Of a stretch of 64,000 nucleotides of DNA, positions 13,147 through 24,380 are shown one piece after another (position 1 is the stretch's first letter; each line of letters opens with the position of its first letter). The stretch is from assembly GCA_947044405.1 (NCBI GenBank), contig CAMRHE010000018.1, forward strand, positions 1,860,001-1,924,000. The letters run 5' to 3'. The notes under the pieces are model-generated. The model did no database searches. It was given only the letters and a program-made list of their open reading frames with translations, and had not been told where the DNA came from. Position numbers and translations under genes: made by a program. This stretch comes from Leptodactylus fallax. Its lineage: Eukaryota; Chordata; Amphibia; Anura; Leptodactylidae.

Positions 13147-15276
13147 GTATGTATTTAGTTCTCCACCATGTCCTGTTTTCATCTGTTATGCACATCTGTG
13201 TAACAATGCAAAAATCTATAGTATATGGTAAGACCGTAGCACTCGTGTCTGTGGCTTAATAGAGAAAATACAGTAGTGTTAAAATGTGTTTTTCTTTCTG
13301 ATTCCTAGAGATGTATTTATTTCTTGTTGTGTATATTGCAATGTGTAATACAGTGAGTGGATGGAATATAGACTGTTAACATGTTTTAACTTTTTTTAAA
13401 AAGTTACTACTGTCTAGATATATCGCACTGTTAAAAATTATAATCTAGTACCTTGTTTTTTTATAATCTAAATGTTTTGCAGTCTTATTGTAATCGTATT
13501 TAATTTGTATTCTTAAGGAAACATTTAAATTTCATTGCGTTTTTATATAATTTGAATGATACCCTATCTTTTGACAGTAGACAAGCTGTAGTACCCATAA
13601 ATGAAGGGCTACATTTGTGGGAGAGGAATCTGTATCCAGCGATGGTGTATGGCAGGGGTGCACACATACAACCCACAATACCAGTCGGTGCTATTCCAAG
13701 CATGGTGGTTTATCTCTGTTTCTCAGAGATGAGGTTGTGCGTGAATGTGTCAGTTGTAGTTTATGGAAACTATGAAATGTTTGACTGACTCATAACTGCC
13801 ATCAACTACAATGGAGAGAGACACAATTATGCCTGTCAATCTTTATTGCCCCTCTATGGAATGCTGAATGGGGGAGCAGGTGGAAGTCCCAAAAATTGAA
13901 ACCCTTGCCTATAAGATATCTCTGGCATATGTTGTCAATATATCCTAGATGCAAATACCCCTTTAGGCTGAGGCCCCACGATGTGGAAACGCAGCTTTTT
14001 TTTTTTGCAGATTTTGTTGCAGTTTTTTGAGCCAAAGCCAGGAGTGGATTGAGCAGAAGGTAGAAGTACAAGAAGCTTCCTATATAGTTCCCATTCCTTT
14101 TGTAGCCATTCTTAACTTTGGCTTAAAAAAACACAGCGAAATCTGCAACAACACAAAAAAAAAAAACTGCGTTTCTGCAACATTGCAGAAATGCAGTTTT
14201 TTTTTTTGTTGCGGATTTTTCATGCGTTTTTTTAAGCCAAAGTCAAGAATGGCTACGAAAGGAATGAGAACTATATAGGGAGTACTTATATTTCTATCTT
14301 CTGCTCAATTCACCGCCTAGCTTTTTCTTCATTTATCAGGCTGAGTTATAGAAATCTTTAGAGGTAGGGGAGACTACACTGTGAGTTAGGGAGCTTATTT
14401 AACACTCCTATGTTTCTAAATAAGTCTACCACTCCATAGACTTAGGCAGTAAATGAAGTAACAGCTTTGTTGTCCCCCCTCCCCTCTCCATAGACTTCTG
14501 TATGAGAGAGAAATATGGAGATGGACTCTATATAAATACGATACAGCCTTCTGTGACTTTACTTGTCTTTATTAGATATTTATCAATGTATGCTTAGCAT
14601 ATGTAATGTGCCATGCTTAGTACTACAAAGCATGTGTCCGATATACTACTTCTTTTGCATTCCATTATCTGGTACTTGTTTGGACAAGAAGCCTAAGAGG
14701 TTGATTTAGAGTAACAACTTCTCTTCACATGTTGTATTAGAACTTATGGACGTCATAGTGTAGTTTCTTACTTGGGATCCGCCTTTGAGCCTGAACAGAA
14801 AATAGTTTCTGAGACTTGGCCCATTCACCTGATAAGTTGAAAGCTGTTCTTTTGTATTCTGCCTGCCCCAAATTAAAAGTTATCCTTTACAAAAGTGTAG
14901 ATTCTGGAGCTTATCAGAACTAAATGATACGTAACTTACGTCCATGTTCATTTTTGCTGCTGCTGGCCCCTTCTTGTCCAATTGATGTTTTGCTGGACAA
15001 GATTTAAGGATTGAAAGTGGTGGTGTTCATATACAGTATTTTTATGGAGACAGACATTTGTTGCAGCTATCTGGTCGATAGAGTTGCTAGGGATGGTGGA
15101 TGTCAGAATGGAGTTTAACATATGGCTCATGAGTTAATAAATTTATAATTTTGCTGCCCAAATTGTAAAGTTATAACATTTGTATTGGAATTGGATTACA
15201 ATATTACCATGAATTGTGTTCCTTATTTTTCTAGTTAATGTCAAAATCATTGTCATGTTTGTTTTCCTCTGTTCAG
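13147..15276 (+). other. GAB1 intron
   Basis: It lies between a GTATGT donor and a CTCTGTTCAG acceptor. It contains a long snap-back repeat at about 13961-14330 and otherwise AT-rich sequence. No other coding segment was recognised. Confidence 0.8.
13961..14330. repeat. Snap-back interspersed repeat in the GAB1 intron
   Basis: 'ggctgaggccccacgatgtg' begins a unit with GCAGATTTTGTTGCAG and GAGCCAAAGCCAGGAGTGGA. It is followed by inverted copies (about 14095-14165) and a third arm (about 14165-14330, 'aagccaaagtcaagaatgg'). Alternating arms in direct and inverted order would fold into a long hairpin in the pre-mRNA. Confidence 0.7.
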
Positions 15277-15364
15277 TAAAGCCTGCACCTCTTGAAATCA
15301 AGCCTGTCCCTGAGTGGGTGGAGTTACCTGTACGCTCTCCAGTAACCAGAAGCTTTACGCGAGA
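15277..15364 (+). CDS. GAB1: GAB1 exon encoding the KPAPLEIKP segment
   Basis: The acceptor is TGTTCAG| and the donor is GA|GTAAGT. The exon completes a split valine codon (G|TA) and leaves a split aspartate codon (GA|C), so the phases agree with both neighbours. It reads [20 protein letters not shown], then [10 protein letters not shown]. This matches the conserved GAB1 region just before the SHP2-docking part. Length is 88 bp. Confidence 0.95.
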
Positions 15365-15779
15365 GTAAGTATTTGTTAGAATTCATATAACATACAGGAA
15401 GCATGTTGGTGGGACCATATCTTGTTTCTATGATTGTTTCTTTGTTTTTTGCTTTTATTTTTTGGGTAGTAAAAAAATGGTTTCCAGTCACCAGACCTAT
15501 TTAAACTGAGATTTTGCAGTGTTACCTGAGGCATGATGTGCAGACATTACTTCTGTCTAGTTAGTACTTCCTGCATTCCATTGTCAACTTATTCCTAATG
15601 AGATTAGAAAGAACAAAACTGCCTCTTCAGGAAAGGGCTTCTAATATATGAGTTGAGGAGGATTGGTAAGGTGAATTGTTGTTAAATACTGATACTAAAC
15701 ATTTTCATCCTTATTTTTCTTATTGGCTTCACAATCCCCTTTAGCATATTGTCTTTTTATAAGTTTACATTTATATATA

Positions 15780-17375
15780 CACTACCGTTCAAAAGTTTGG
15801 GGTCACCCAGACCATTGTGTTTTCCATGAAAATTCACACTTTTGTTTATCAAATGAGTTGCAAAATGAATAGAAAATATAGTCAAGACAGTGCCAAGGTT
15901 AGAAATAATAATTTTTATTTGAAATAATAATTTTCTCCTTCAAACTTTGCTTTCGTCAAAGAATGCTCCATTTGCAGCAATTACAGCTTTGCAGACCTTT
16001 GGCATTCTAGCTGTTAATTTGCTGAGGTAATCTGGAGAAATTTCACCCCATGCTTCCAGAAGCCCCTCCCACAAGTTGGATTGGCTTGATGGGCACTTTT
16101 GTGCGTACCATACAATTAAGCTGCTCCCACAACAGCTCAATGGGGTTGAGATCTGGTGACTGTGCTGGCCACTCCAATACAGATACCAGCTTCCTGCTTC
16201 TTCCCTAAATAGTTCTTCCATAATTTGGAGGTGTGCTTTGGGTCATTGTCCTGTTGTAGGATGAAATTGGCTCCAATCAAGAGCTGTCCACAGGGTAGGG
16301 TATGGCATGGTGTTGCAAAATGGAGTGATAGCCTTCTTTATTCAAAATCCCTTTTACCTTGTACAGATCTCCCACTTTACCAGCACCAAAGCAACCCCAG
16401 ACCATCACATTACCTCCACCATGCTTGACAGATGGCGTCAGGCACTCTTCCAGCATCTTTTCAGTTGTTCTGCTTCTCACAAATGTTCTTCTGTGTGATC
16501 CAAACACCTCAAACTTCAATTCGTCTGTCCATAACACTTTTTTCCAATCTTCCTCTGTCCGATGTCTGTGTTCTTTTGCCCATATTAATCTTTTCCTTTT
16601 ATTAGCCAGTCTCAGATATGGCTTTTTCTTGGCCACTCTGCCCTGAAGGCCAGCATCCCTGAGTCGCTTCTTCACTGTAGACGTTGACACTGGCGTTTTG
16701 CGGGTACTATTTAATGAAGCTGCCAGTTGAGGGCCTGTGAAGCATTGATTTCTCAAACTAGAGACTCTAATGTACTTGTCTTGTTGCTCAGTTGTGCAGT
16801 GGGTCTCCCACTTCTCTTTCTACTCTGGTTAGAGCCTGTTTGTGCTGTCCTCTGAAGGGAGTAGTACACACCGTTGTAGGAAATCTTCAGTTTCTTGCCA
16901 GTTTCTCACATGGAATAGCCTTCATTTCTAAGAACAAAAATAGACTGTCGAGTTTCACATGAAAGTTCTCTCTTTCTGGCCATTTTGAGAGTTTAATCGA
17001 ACCAACAAATGTAATGCTCCAGATTCTCAACTAGCTCAAAGGAAGGTCAGTTTTATAGCCAGCAAAACTGTTTTCAGCTGTGCTATCATACTTGCACAAG
17101 GGTTTTCTAAACATCCATTAGCCTTCTTACACAGTTAGCAAACACAATGTACCATCAGAACACTGGAGTGATGGTTGCTGGAAATGGGCCTCTATGCACC
17201 TATGTAGATATTGCATTAAAAAACAGACATTTGCAGCTAGAATAGTCATTTACCACATTAACAATGTATAGAGTGTATTTCTGATTCATTTAATATTATC
17301 TTCATTGAAAAAACTGTGCTTTTCTTTAAAAAATAAGGACATTTCTAAGTGACCCTAAACTTTTAAATGGTAGTG
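15780..17375 (-). mobile_element. Tc1-like transposon in a GAB1 intron
   Basis: The left end CACTACCGTTCAAAAGTTTG and the right end AAACTTTTAAATGGTAGTG are inverted repeats, and TA flanks both sides (15778-15779, 17376-17377). The terminal sequence is the 'CACTACCGTTCAAAAGTTTGG' kind found in many fish and frog Tc1 families. It is about 1.6 kb, full length but inactive. Confidence 0.9.
15940..16983 (-). pseudogene. Tc1-like transposase with stops and frameshifts
   Basis: The reading begins MARKRELSCETRQS at 16983 but meets a TGA after about 22 codons, where related elements have arginine. The middle part is open from 16756 to 16277 and includes WTDELKFEVFG with the first catalytic Asp. The final part (16221-15940) is in another frame and ends at FFDESKV. 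The second Asp and the Glu region are disrupted ('QQDNDPKH'-type codons are recognisable only out of frame near 16240). Confidence 0.85.
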
Positions 17376-17446
17376 TAGGTATTTTTCCTGTAACTAGACT
17401 TGTGTTATGTTTAAACCCTGTATATCTAACATTGTGTGTTCTTTAG

Positions 17447-17570
17447 CTCTTCCAGGTTCCCTATGCCTCCCAGACCAGACTCTGTTCATAGCACAGCTTC
17501 AAGCAGTGACTCACAGGACAGTGAAGAAAATTATGTACCTATGAACCCAAATTTACCCACAGATGGCCCA
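17447..17570 (+). CDS. GAB1: GAB1 exon with first SHP2-docking tyrosine
   Basis: The acceptor is TTCTTTAG| and the donor is CCA|GTATGT. The first base completes Asp, and the exon ends on a full codon. It encodes [20 protein letters not shown], then [20 protein letters not shown] and P. The ENYVPMNP motif corresponds to human Tyr627, one of two phosphotyrosines that bind the tandem SH2 domains of SHP2 (PTPN11). The serine-rich stretch before it is also typical. Length is 124 bp. Confidence 0.96.
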
Positions 17571-18735
17571 GTATGTAAAACCTGAATCTTCTTTGTTTAA
17601 AGAGGATCTGTCCCCAGGTCTGAAAAGCCCTGACATACAGCACACAAATTTTCATCAAAACTAAAAAGGCTGATATTTTTGGAATGGCTGAACGGATTTG
17701 GATACACACAACCCCAAAATGCTCAGGGTGACTGGTTTTATCAGATTTATAACATTGGGCTTTTTAGACCTGGTGACACATTCTTTAATTCCCATGTATT
17801 AATGCTCCCACGAATGAAGAGCGTCACTAACTAGCAGCAGAATTTGAAGTTACAATGTGCCTGAGAGATAACATATTACCTGCTTAGAAATGAGTTATCA
17901 ATAGTAGAACAGTCATACAGAGCAGATGGCCTTGATGAAAAGTTAGAAAAATGAAGAAGTTGTAGCAAAGTCAGCTATGATCCTATAGAATATACATGAA
18001 TATAAGTACACTACTGCAATAAAGACCATATACATTAGATTAACCTTGGACAAACCAGTCGATTTTAAAGAGGAGCTTTCATGTCCTTAGAGATGTGCGG
18101 TATTGCATACTGCTAGAATGCCAACAGCTGTAAACTGATATATCTCCACTGTCAAAAAGCTGTGCCTTTCAACTTAGCGTCATCGCTGGGCTGGGAGGAA
18201 CAGCCCCTGACAGTACTCTTCTATAGCCTTGTACGGTCAGAGGGGCGTTCATCACAGCCTAGCGATGACGCTAGGCTGTAAGGCCTGCCTTTCTAACAGA
18301 GGCAAGATATCAGTGCTGAAATTAATGGCACCGATATCTCAAGCATATAAGGAAATCTGGGAGTGCGCTGAATTCAGCGCACTGTCAACTTTCTAGTGGT
18401 ATGTAATACCGCATGTCTCTGAGGACGTGAGAGGTAGTAGTCTTTAAGTGGAATTAGCAAATCATGTAGTGTGCATGATGGTGTCCCAACAGCAGAAAGA
18501 ATGTATCAGGCATGTTGGATTTCATCGTGCCCAATCCTTTATACTCAAGAGAAATACTTTTACTTTCCCAGTGAAGAACAGCATGCGTTTGTATGGGAAG
18601 GACCTGCTGCTGATTTTCATAGTATTTAAGAGACAATATACCAACTTCAATAAAAACTAGATTTGGATGTGCTTTTTGTCTTTGTGTGGTACTTGATCTG
18701 TCCCCTTGCATAATGTTATGTATTTGCAATTCTAG
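17571..18735 (+). other. GAB1 intron with two inverted-repeat elements
   Basis: It is bounded by GTATGT and TGCAATTCTAG. It holds two miniature inverted-repeat elements, one at about 17598-17790 ('aaagaggatctgtcccc' / 'ggtgacacattcttta') and one at about 18066-18447 ('aaagaggagctttcatgtcc' / 'ggacgtgagaggtagtagtcttta'). Confidence 0.75.
18066..18447. mobile_element. Miniature inverted-repeat element in GAB1 intron
   Basis: The left arm ('catgtccttagagatgtgcggtattgcatac') is matched by the right arm ('gtatgtaataccgcatgtctctgaggacgtg'). The interior contains GC-rich inverted words 'cctagcgatgacgctagg'. It is non-coding. Confidence 0.65.
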
Positions 18736-18858
18736 TCCATATTTGAGAGCAACAGTCTTGATGGAGGGAACAGCCCCATGGTAAAACCTAAGGGTGACAA
18801 ACAAGTGGAGTATCTAGATTTGGATCTGGACTCTGGCAAGTCAACACCTCCAAGAAAA
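18736..18858 (+). CDS. GAB1: GAB1 exon with second SHP2-docking tyrosine
   Basis: The acceptor is TTCTAG| and the donor is AAA|GTATGT. It has 41 complete codons: [20 protein letters not shown], then [20 protein letters not shown] and K. VEYLDLDL corresponds to human Tyr659, the second SHP2-binding phosphotyrosine. Together with the preceding exon it forms the bisphosphoryl motif that activates SHP2 and sustains RAS/ERK signalling. Confidence 0.96.
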
Positions 18859-20152
18859 GTATGTAAAACAACTTAATAAATGAGAAATAATCAGTATTTT
18901 AACTGGTCATCTTTTTGTTTGCTCCTCATTTTTATGTGTAGATGTGCCTGCTTTTGAACTACAGTTTCTCACAGGGAACATTAAACATTGCTGGATTATT
19001 TAAAATGTCTTTTTGTGCAGTTTCACTTTCTTGATTTTAAAGGTTTTTCTGGGACTTCTTAATTGATGATCTGTCCTTAGAATGGGTTATCATTTGAAGA
19101 TCTGTGAGGGTATCTGACAGCTGGTACCCCACATGAATCAGTTGTTTGAAGTGGGAGCAGCACTTCCTGAGCCCTGAGCACCTTTTCCACTTCACAGTCC
19201 ATGTGACGTCACATGTCCTGATTGCAGCACAGCCCCATTACGAATGGTCTGAGTTGCGATACCATGCACAGTCAATGTAAGAGTGCTGTGCTTTCTAAGT
19301 ACTGAAGAGGCTGCAGCATTCAAGCAAACACTGCAGCTTCTTCAAACAGCTGATTGGTGGGGGGCCAGGGTGTCAGAACAATATGGATAGGTCACCATTT
19401 AAGAAGTCCAGGAAAATGCTTTTAATTCATCCTTTCTTTTAATCCAATGTTATCTCTTATTACAAAGTAAACTAAGAAACCTATTGTGCTTCAAGAAATT
19501 AGTTTGTCTTTGGTTGATCAGGTTGATCTCCTATCATCCCAGAGATTGAGCAGATCAGCAGGGGTTTAACTCCTTAGCCAATTTTTGATTTTTGTTTTTT
19601 ACTCTGCAGGATAAATTGTACTTCGTAATGGTACTATTTAATATTCCATATGTTGTACTGGAAAAAAAAAATTCAGAACGTGGTGGACAAACTACATTTG
19701 TTCCACTTTCTTATGGATTGTCTTCCATATATTGGGGCTGCATAAGGTATCTTTTTTTTTGCAAGTCCAGATGTGCATTGGGTGCCGTTTCTGATGGAAG
19801 AAATGTCATCACCCTATTACCTGCATTTTTATGTTTTCCTATAGTTCACATGTAGACATTAAAGGGGTTTTCCATCCACCCCCATCCATCAGCTGCAGCT
19901 TAGTTCCCTTTCAACCTGTTCTGACAACTGCACACAGAACAGAGCGGTCTGCTTCCTGCTCCATTTTCGATCTATCAGTTGCTGAGATCAGCTGCTCAAT
20001 GGTGGTGCAGTCTGTCAGACCTCAACCGATATGATATTGATGACATTATCCTTTACTATAGGTCATCATTACTTTTAGCCCAGAAAGGCCCTTTAATAAG
20101 AATACATAAGGTTTCCTGTTGGCAGAAGCTAACTGTTTCTTCTTTGTTTTAG
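18859..20152 (+). other. Last GAB1 intron
   Basis: It is bounded by GTATGT and TTTGTTTTAG. It holds a long inverted-repeat element (about 19039-19425, 'aaaggtttttctgggacttctta' / 'aagaagtccaggaaaatgctttta') and a second one (about 19858-20095, 'ttaaaggggttttccatcc' / 'ccagaaaggccctttaa'). Confidence 0.75.
19039..19425. mobile_element. Miniature inverted-repeat element in last GAB1 intron
   Basis: The ends 'aaaggtttttctgggacttctta' and 'aagaagtccaggaaaatgctttta' are reverse complements with few mismatches. Inner arms carry 'gctggtaccccac' and 'ggtggggggccagg'. There is no coding capacity. Confidence 0.65.
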
Positions 20153-20311
20153 AAAAAGAGCATTGTGTCTGGGAGCAGTGCAGCAGAAGAAAAGGTGGAT
20201 TATGTTGTGGTTGACAAGGAAAAGACCCTGGCACTGACAAATACCAGGAAGGCCTGGACTGATGAAAGACAGTCTACCGAATCTGAAACTCCAACTAAGA
20301 GTGTCAAATGA
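20153..20311 (+). CDS. GAB1: GAB1 terminal coding exon
   Basis: The acceptor is GTTTTAG|. It has 52 codons and TGA at 20309-20311. It encodes [20 protein letters not shown], then [20 protein letters not shown], then [12 protein letters not shown]. The ending '[14 protein letters not shown]' is the conserved GAB1 C-terminus. DYVVV corresponds to a further known tyrosine site near the end of the protein. The five exons sum to 584 bp which, with the one base carried from the previous exon, gives 194 residues plus stop without any disruption. Confidence 0.97.
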   Translation, partial: KKSIVSGSSAAEEKVDYVVVDKEKTLALTNTRKAWTDERQSTESETPTKSVK

Positions 20312-21205
20312 ATGTTTCTAGAGCTGAACATCGAATTTCATCATGACAAGCTAGCCAAGTTTTATATGGTGCAACATTATGTCATCTGTCATTTAAAGTC
20401 AATGGAACTTGTATTTTTAGAAACTTTTCAGATGACTCATTGTGACAAAGACTGAATTGTGCACTGTGCAGCCTGGATCACTCACACATGTTTATAAATT
20501 CACAACAATGGAGCAAGGACCATTTGTTTGACACATTTAGCCATGTTTTGTAGTATTACTATGTTTTATGCACTTTGTGTGTTCGAAATAATGGTTCTTG
20601 TGGCTAACACTAGTTTTGCCATTAACACGTCTAATTTCTCTATTAGTTTTATTTCATATACTAATATAACTAAAAGCTAGATGGAACTGAGTAATAGGCC
20701 ACCTTTGCAGTGCATAGTAGCATAATACAGGCCTTCCATTATTGTCAAAACTGCAATTGTTGTATCTTCTGATTTTAGATGATTATGCTTTTCTTTTATG
20801 TTGTAACGTGGCTTTTTTTTTTTAAAACAGATGTATAGTTCCAAATTTGGGAGTGTTAATGTCCATACCTGCAGAATCATGTGCTCAATTTTTTTTTTTT
20901 TTTTTTTTATTTAAAGTTTTTTCTTTTTTTTTTTTAAGATTAGAGATCAATTTAAAGCAACTTTTTATCCCATAATTATATATTGCTACCCACTCCCAAG
21001 TGTAATAGGAGTGTTGGTGGTTCATTTAAACACCCACAATACAGTTCTGTGTTTGGAGCCATATATTGTGCAAATAGGATATTACATCATGGCAAAGCAA
21101 AATATGTAGTCTGGTATTAGAGACTCTTGGGACATTTTTATAATTTTGTTAATGGAAATGTTTGACTGATTCAAAAAAAAAAAAAAGTGGAGAATGGTAA
21201 AACAA

Positions 21206-22628
21206 CACTAATGGCCAAAACTGTGGAAACTTTTTGAAACAAAATTGCGTTTTTGATGTGAAATAGCTCATAACACTAGTTTTATTTGTAATAATACCAT
21301 AAAATGATATGACCAATGATCATTGGAAAGATAATTTAGCCTAGAAAGTAATGTAAATAAGCAAATTCTAAAACAGTGATCATGTTAGTACATAGTTGAA
21401 AAACCTTTAGCCTTAAATTCTGCATTCCAATGGCTTGAACCATATTTTTTACTACTTTGGGTGTCATAATATGAAACCAAAATTGTATTATTGCTTCTGT
21501 TAATTTTGGTTTATTCCTTGTTTGCTTCTGACTAACAAGTTTCTTTAATCGGGCTCCATAGGTTTTCAATAGGCTGTAGGTTAGGGCTATTTTGAGGACA
21601 TTCTAGGATTACCTTGCAACCACCAGAATCCACAGCAGCAACATGATACACAGCTGAATCCTGTTGAAATGTAAACACTTCATGATCTTTGGAAAAGTTA
21701 GATACAAAAGGCTTCACTTTGGGCTGAAGTATATAATTTATGTATTTTTTGGCATTTAGAAAATCCAACAAATTCTGATATACATCCCTAGTTCATTACA
21801 CTAACTGGATGCTTCATGGTAGCTGTAATACAATCTGCATGGTAATCTTTTTTAATTCTTTTCCTTATCTACTTCATGCCATCACTACTGAATATGAATA
21901 TTTTGGTCTCATCACTCCAGATGATGCTGTCCCATGGTTCCTCTGTCCATTTACTTTGGGTTTGAGCAATAGAAATGGCTTTATTTGTAGATTCCCATCA
22001 TTTAGACCAAATTATTTTGGTCTGTGCAGAATAGTTCTTGCACTCAATTTCAAGCCCCATTGAGACAGTTCACTTTGTCTAGAAACAGATGGTTTTCTTT
22101 TGTTACCTAGACACAGTCTTTTCATTTTTCTATCACCACCTACTCTTGTGCACCTTTTCCTGCCTTTACCAGTCTGGTTTTGTAATGTAGAGTCTTTCTA
22201 TACCTCCTCAAAAGTTTCAAAATACTTCCATTGGTGAGGTTCCCTCTTTTTTTCTACGTTTATCACAAGTATAGCTTTATTCACTCAAAATTACTATTTT
22301 TCATGGTTTTTCATTGGAACAATTAAGCCTTTTCACTTTTTTACTAAATTCTATAAGCTCACTACACAAAGGAAAACAAAAGAAACTTTGACCATCGCTT
22401 TCCAGCCAAGTAAAGCTGGTTCATATCAACTTAAGGGCATTGTGTTTTCTTGGTTAGTTATGACGTTGGATAGAATTCACATAATTGAACACAGTGCGTC
22501 ACTTTCTACATGAAATTATCTTTTCAGTGATGTATAATGTTATATCGTATCATGTAAAAACTTTTTTTTGCTGCTATGCTATATCAAATAACACAAATGC
22601 ACTTTTTCCACAGTTTTGGCCACTAGTG
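21206..22628 (-). mobile_element. Tc1-like relic in the GAB1 3' region
   Basis: The ends are CACTAATGGCCAAAACTGTG (from 21206) and CACAGTTTTGGCCACTAGTG (to 22628), reverse complements with one mismatch. The TA flanks have decayed (AA/GA). It is about 1.4 kb. Confidence 0.85.
21336..22180 (-). pseudogene. Degenerate Tc1-like transposase
   Basis: Minus-strand pieces at 21771-21532 (FTFQQDSAVYHVAA, then NSPNLQPIENLWSPIKE) and 21569-21336 (IQFWFHIMTPKVVKNMVQAI) match the second Asp and Glu blocks and the C-terminus of a Tc1 transposase, in shifted frames. Remains of the first Asp block lie out of frame further up. The upper limit is approximate. Confidence 0.75.
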
Positions 22629-24054
22629 GAAGTCATTTTCACCCCATCATCAATCCCCATTCTTGTCTCTACTTCCTGATCTCAACACACAAGGAATGAC
22701 TACTCAGCCAATCATTAGCTGAGGCGGCTCACCACTGTCACCAGCGATAAGCAGGAATGGTCATTTCCTGTATACCTTATTTTATGCCTTTTCTATTTTT
22801 AAAAATGTGAATCACCTGGACATCCCCTTTTTAAAGTAGTTGTTCAACATCCCTCAATACAAGTCAAAGAGAATTATGATCAACTGCTTTTGCTGAAGCT
22901 TGCACTAGTGGTTAACAACTAAAGGAGTATCTTAGCCAAATAAAGCTATCACTCTGTAAGCCCCATATTGTTGAATGGAGCTGCAGCTTGTATGTCTAAC
23001 CGGCAAATCTAGCATTTATTACCTATCCAGTTATATTATTGGGTGCAGTGCCCCTTAAAATGACATTGGTATTCAGTAGGATTATAAGAAACTAGTTAAT
23101 TTTGAAAAGTCTTCTGGGCGCTGGTGTATTGGCTTTTTATTATTCCGTTTCTTCATAATCTAACGTGTTAACACTGTTTTATGTTCTGATCTCTAATATT
23201 TGGGGGCTGACACATACTTGTAATCTGTATCTGTAATGTGTAAAGCAGCTATGATTACATTATGGTAGTCCTTCAGTTATGTTGAGCATTTCTTACTATA
23301 CAATATTGTATTTTTATTTGCATATTCTATGTCTGTCTGGTGGAGATTCTGCAGGGTAGGATCTTACACTAAGATAATAAAATAATTGACATGATATGGG
23401 CTATGCTCACCTTTGGTGTGTGTGCAGTCTTCATGTCATGATGTTTTTAAGTAGCATATTTTTAATGTGGAATACAGAAGATGGATTACTATTAATCAGG
23501 TACTTAGACAGCACTGTGGTGCTAATACAATGATCAGGTTGTTACAGTAACACTTAAGCTTGTAAAATGTTCTGATACTGTAATGCTCTTTGGAGACAGC
23601 TGCCATTAACTTTTTAGTGCAAGTACAATACTGTGATTTGTGTTCATAAGCCAAGTATAGAATGTTTTTGACACCACTGTGCCCTTTGCATTGGCATTTT
23701 TTAAATTAACACCTGCTTTGCCTTATATTGAAATTTTCTATGCAACTTGTTTTGTATAAGCCTACTTATTTACCTTTTTTAACATTATTTAATAGTTCCC
23801 ATAATTTGCTACAGTCTCTTACTAGTTGATGGCCTGGCACTGGTGTACATAAGGGGCTTCATAAATATCTTAGAGTGTGGTGACAATTGTCAATGTTATC
23901 CCATTTATCCAGTTATCCCAATCCTAATTTTTTAAAGGGACACTATTGGCAAAAACTATATTGGGTGTGACTGTAAGGAATTTCACTTTTTCCAAATCAT
24001 GTAAAATTTGTGTTTATTTCTTAGTGACGGTCCTTTAAAGGGGATGTCTCTTGA

Positions 24055-24380
24055 TAACTGTACAGCTGGCCATACATATTAGGTGTATGCCATGACTCTG
24101 ATCTGGCTGAAAATTCTTTTTTTTTTTTTTTTTTTTTTTTGGTGTTGTCCTGATTCCACCTTCCCCAAGAATATGGACTTTAAACATGTCCAATCATTTT
24201 GTTCTTGGGAGACTAGTCAGTGCCAGTGGTGTCTGGCAGTGGCTTTCTTCCCATAGAGTACACATGCACACATGGTCAAACTTGGGAGTGTGTGTGAACA
24301 GGCCAGGCCAGGCGAGTTAGTTGTCAGGTGAATAAGTGATTGTCCAACAGCTGTGTAATGTGTATGGCCAGCCTGATTCT
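24055..24380. repeat. Inverted interspersed repeat
   Basis: 'cagctggccatacatattagg' near 24064 and 'gtgtaatgtgtatggccagcctg' near 24352 form inverted ends around a T run and unique sequence. It is probably a non-autonomous element; the boundaries are approximate. Confidence 0.45.

Larger units (their letters stand above)
15365..17446 (+). other. GAB1 intron with a Tc1 insertion
   Basis: It is bounded by GTAAGT and TTCTTTAG. About three quarters of it is the Tc1-like element at 15780-17375. The rest is unique, AT-rich sequence. Confidence 0.85.

Noticed and set aside
12897..13259. 120-codon frame as a separate gene
   Set aside because: Only 13057-13146 is coding, as a GAB1 exon with consensus splice sites; the rest is intron read-through.
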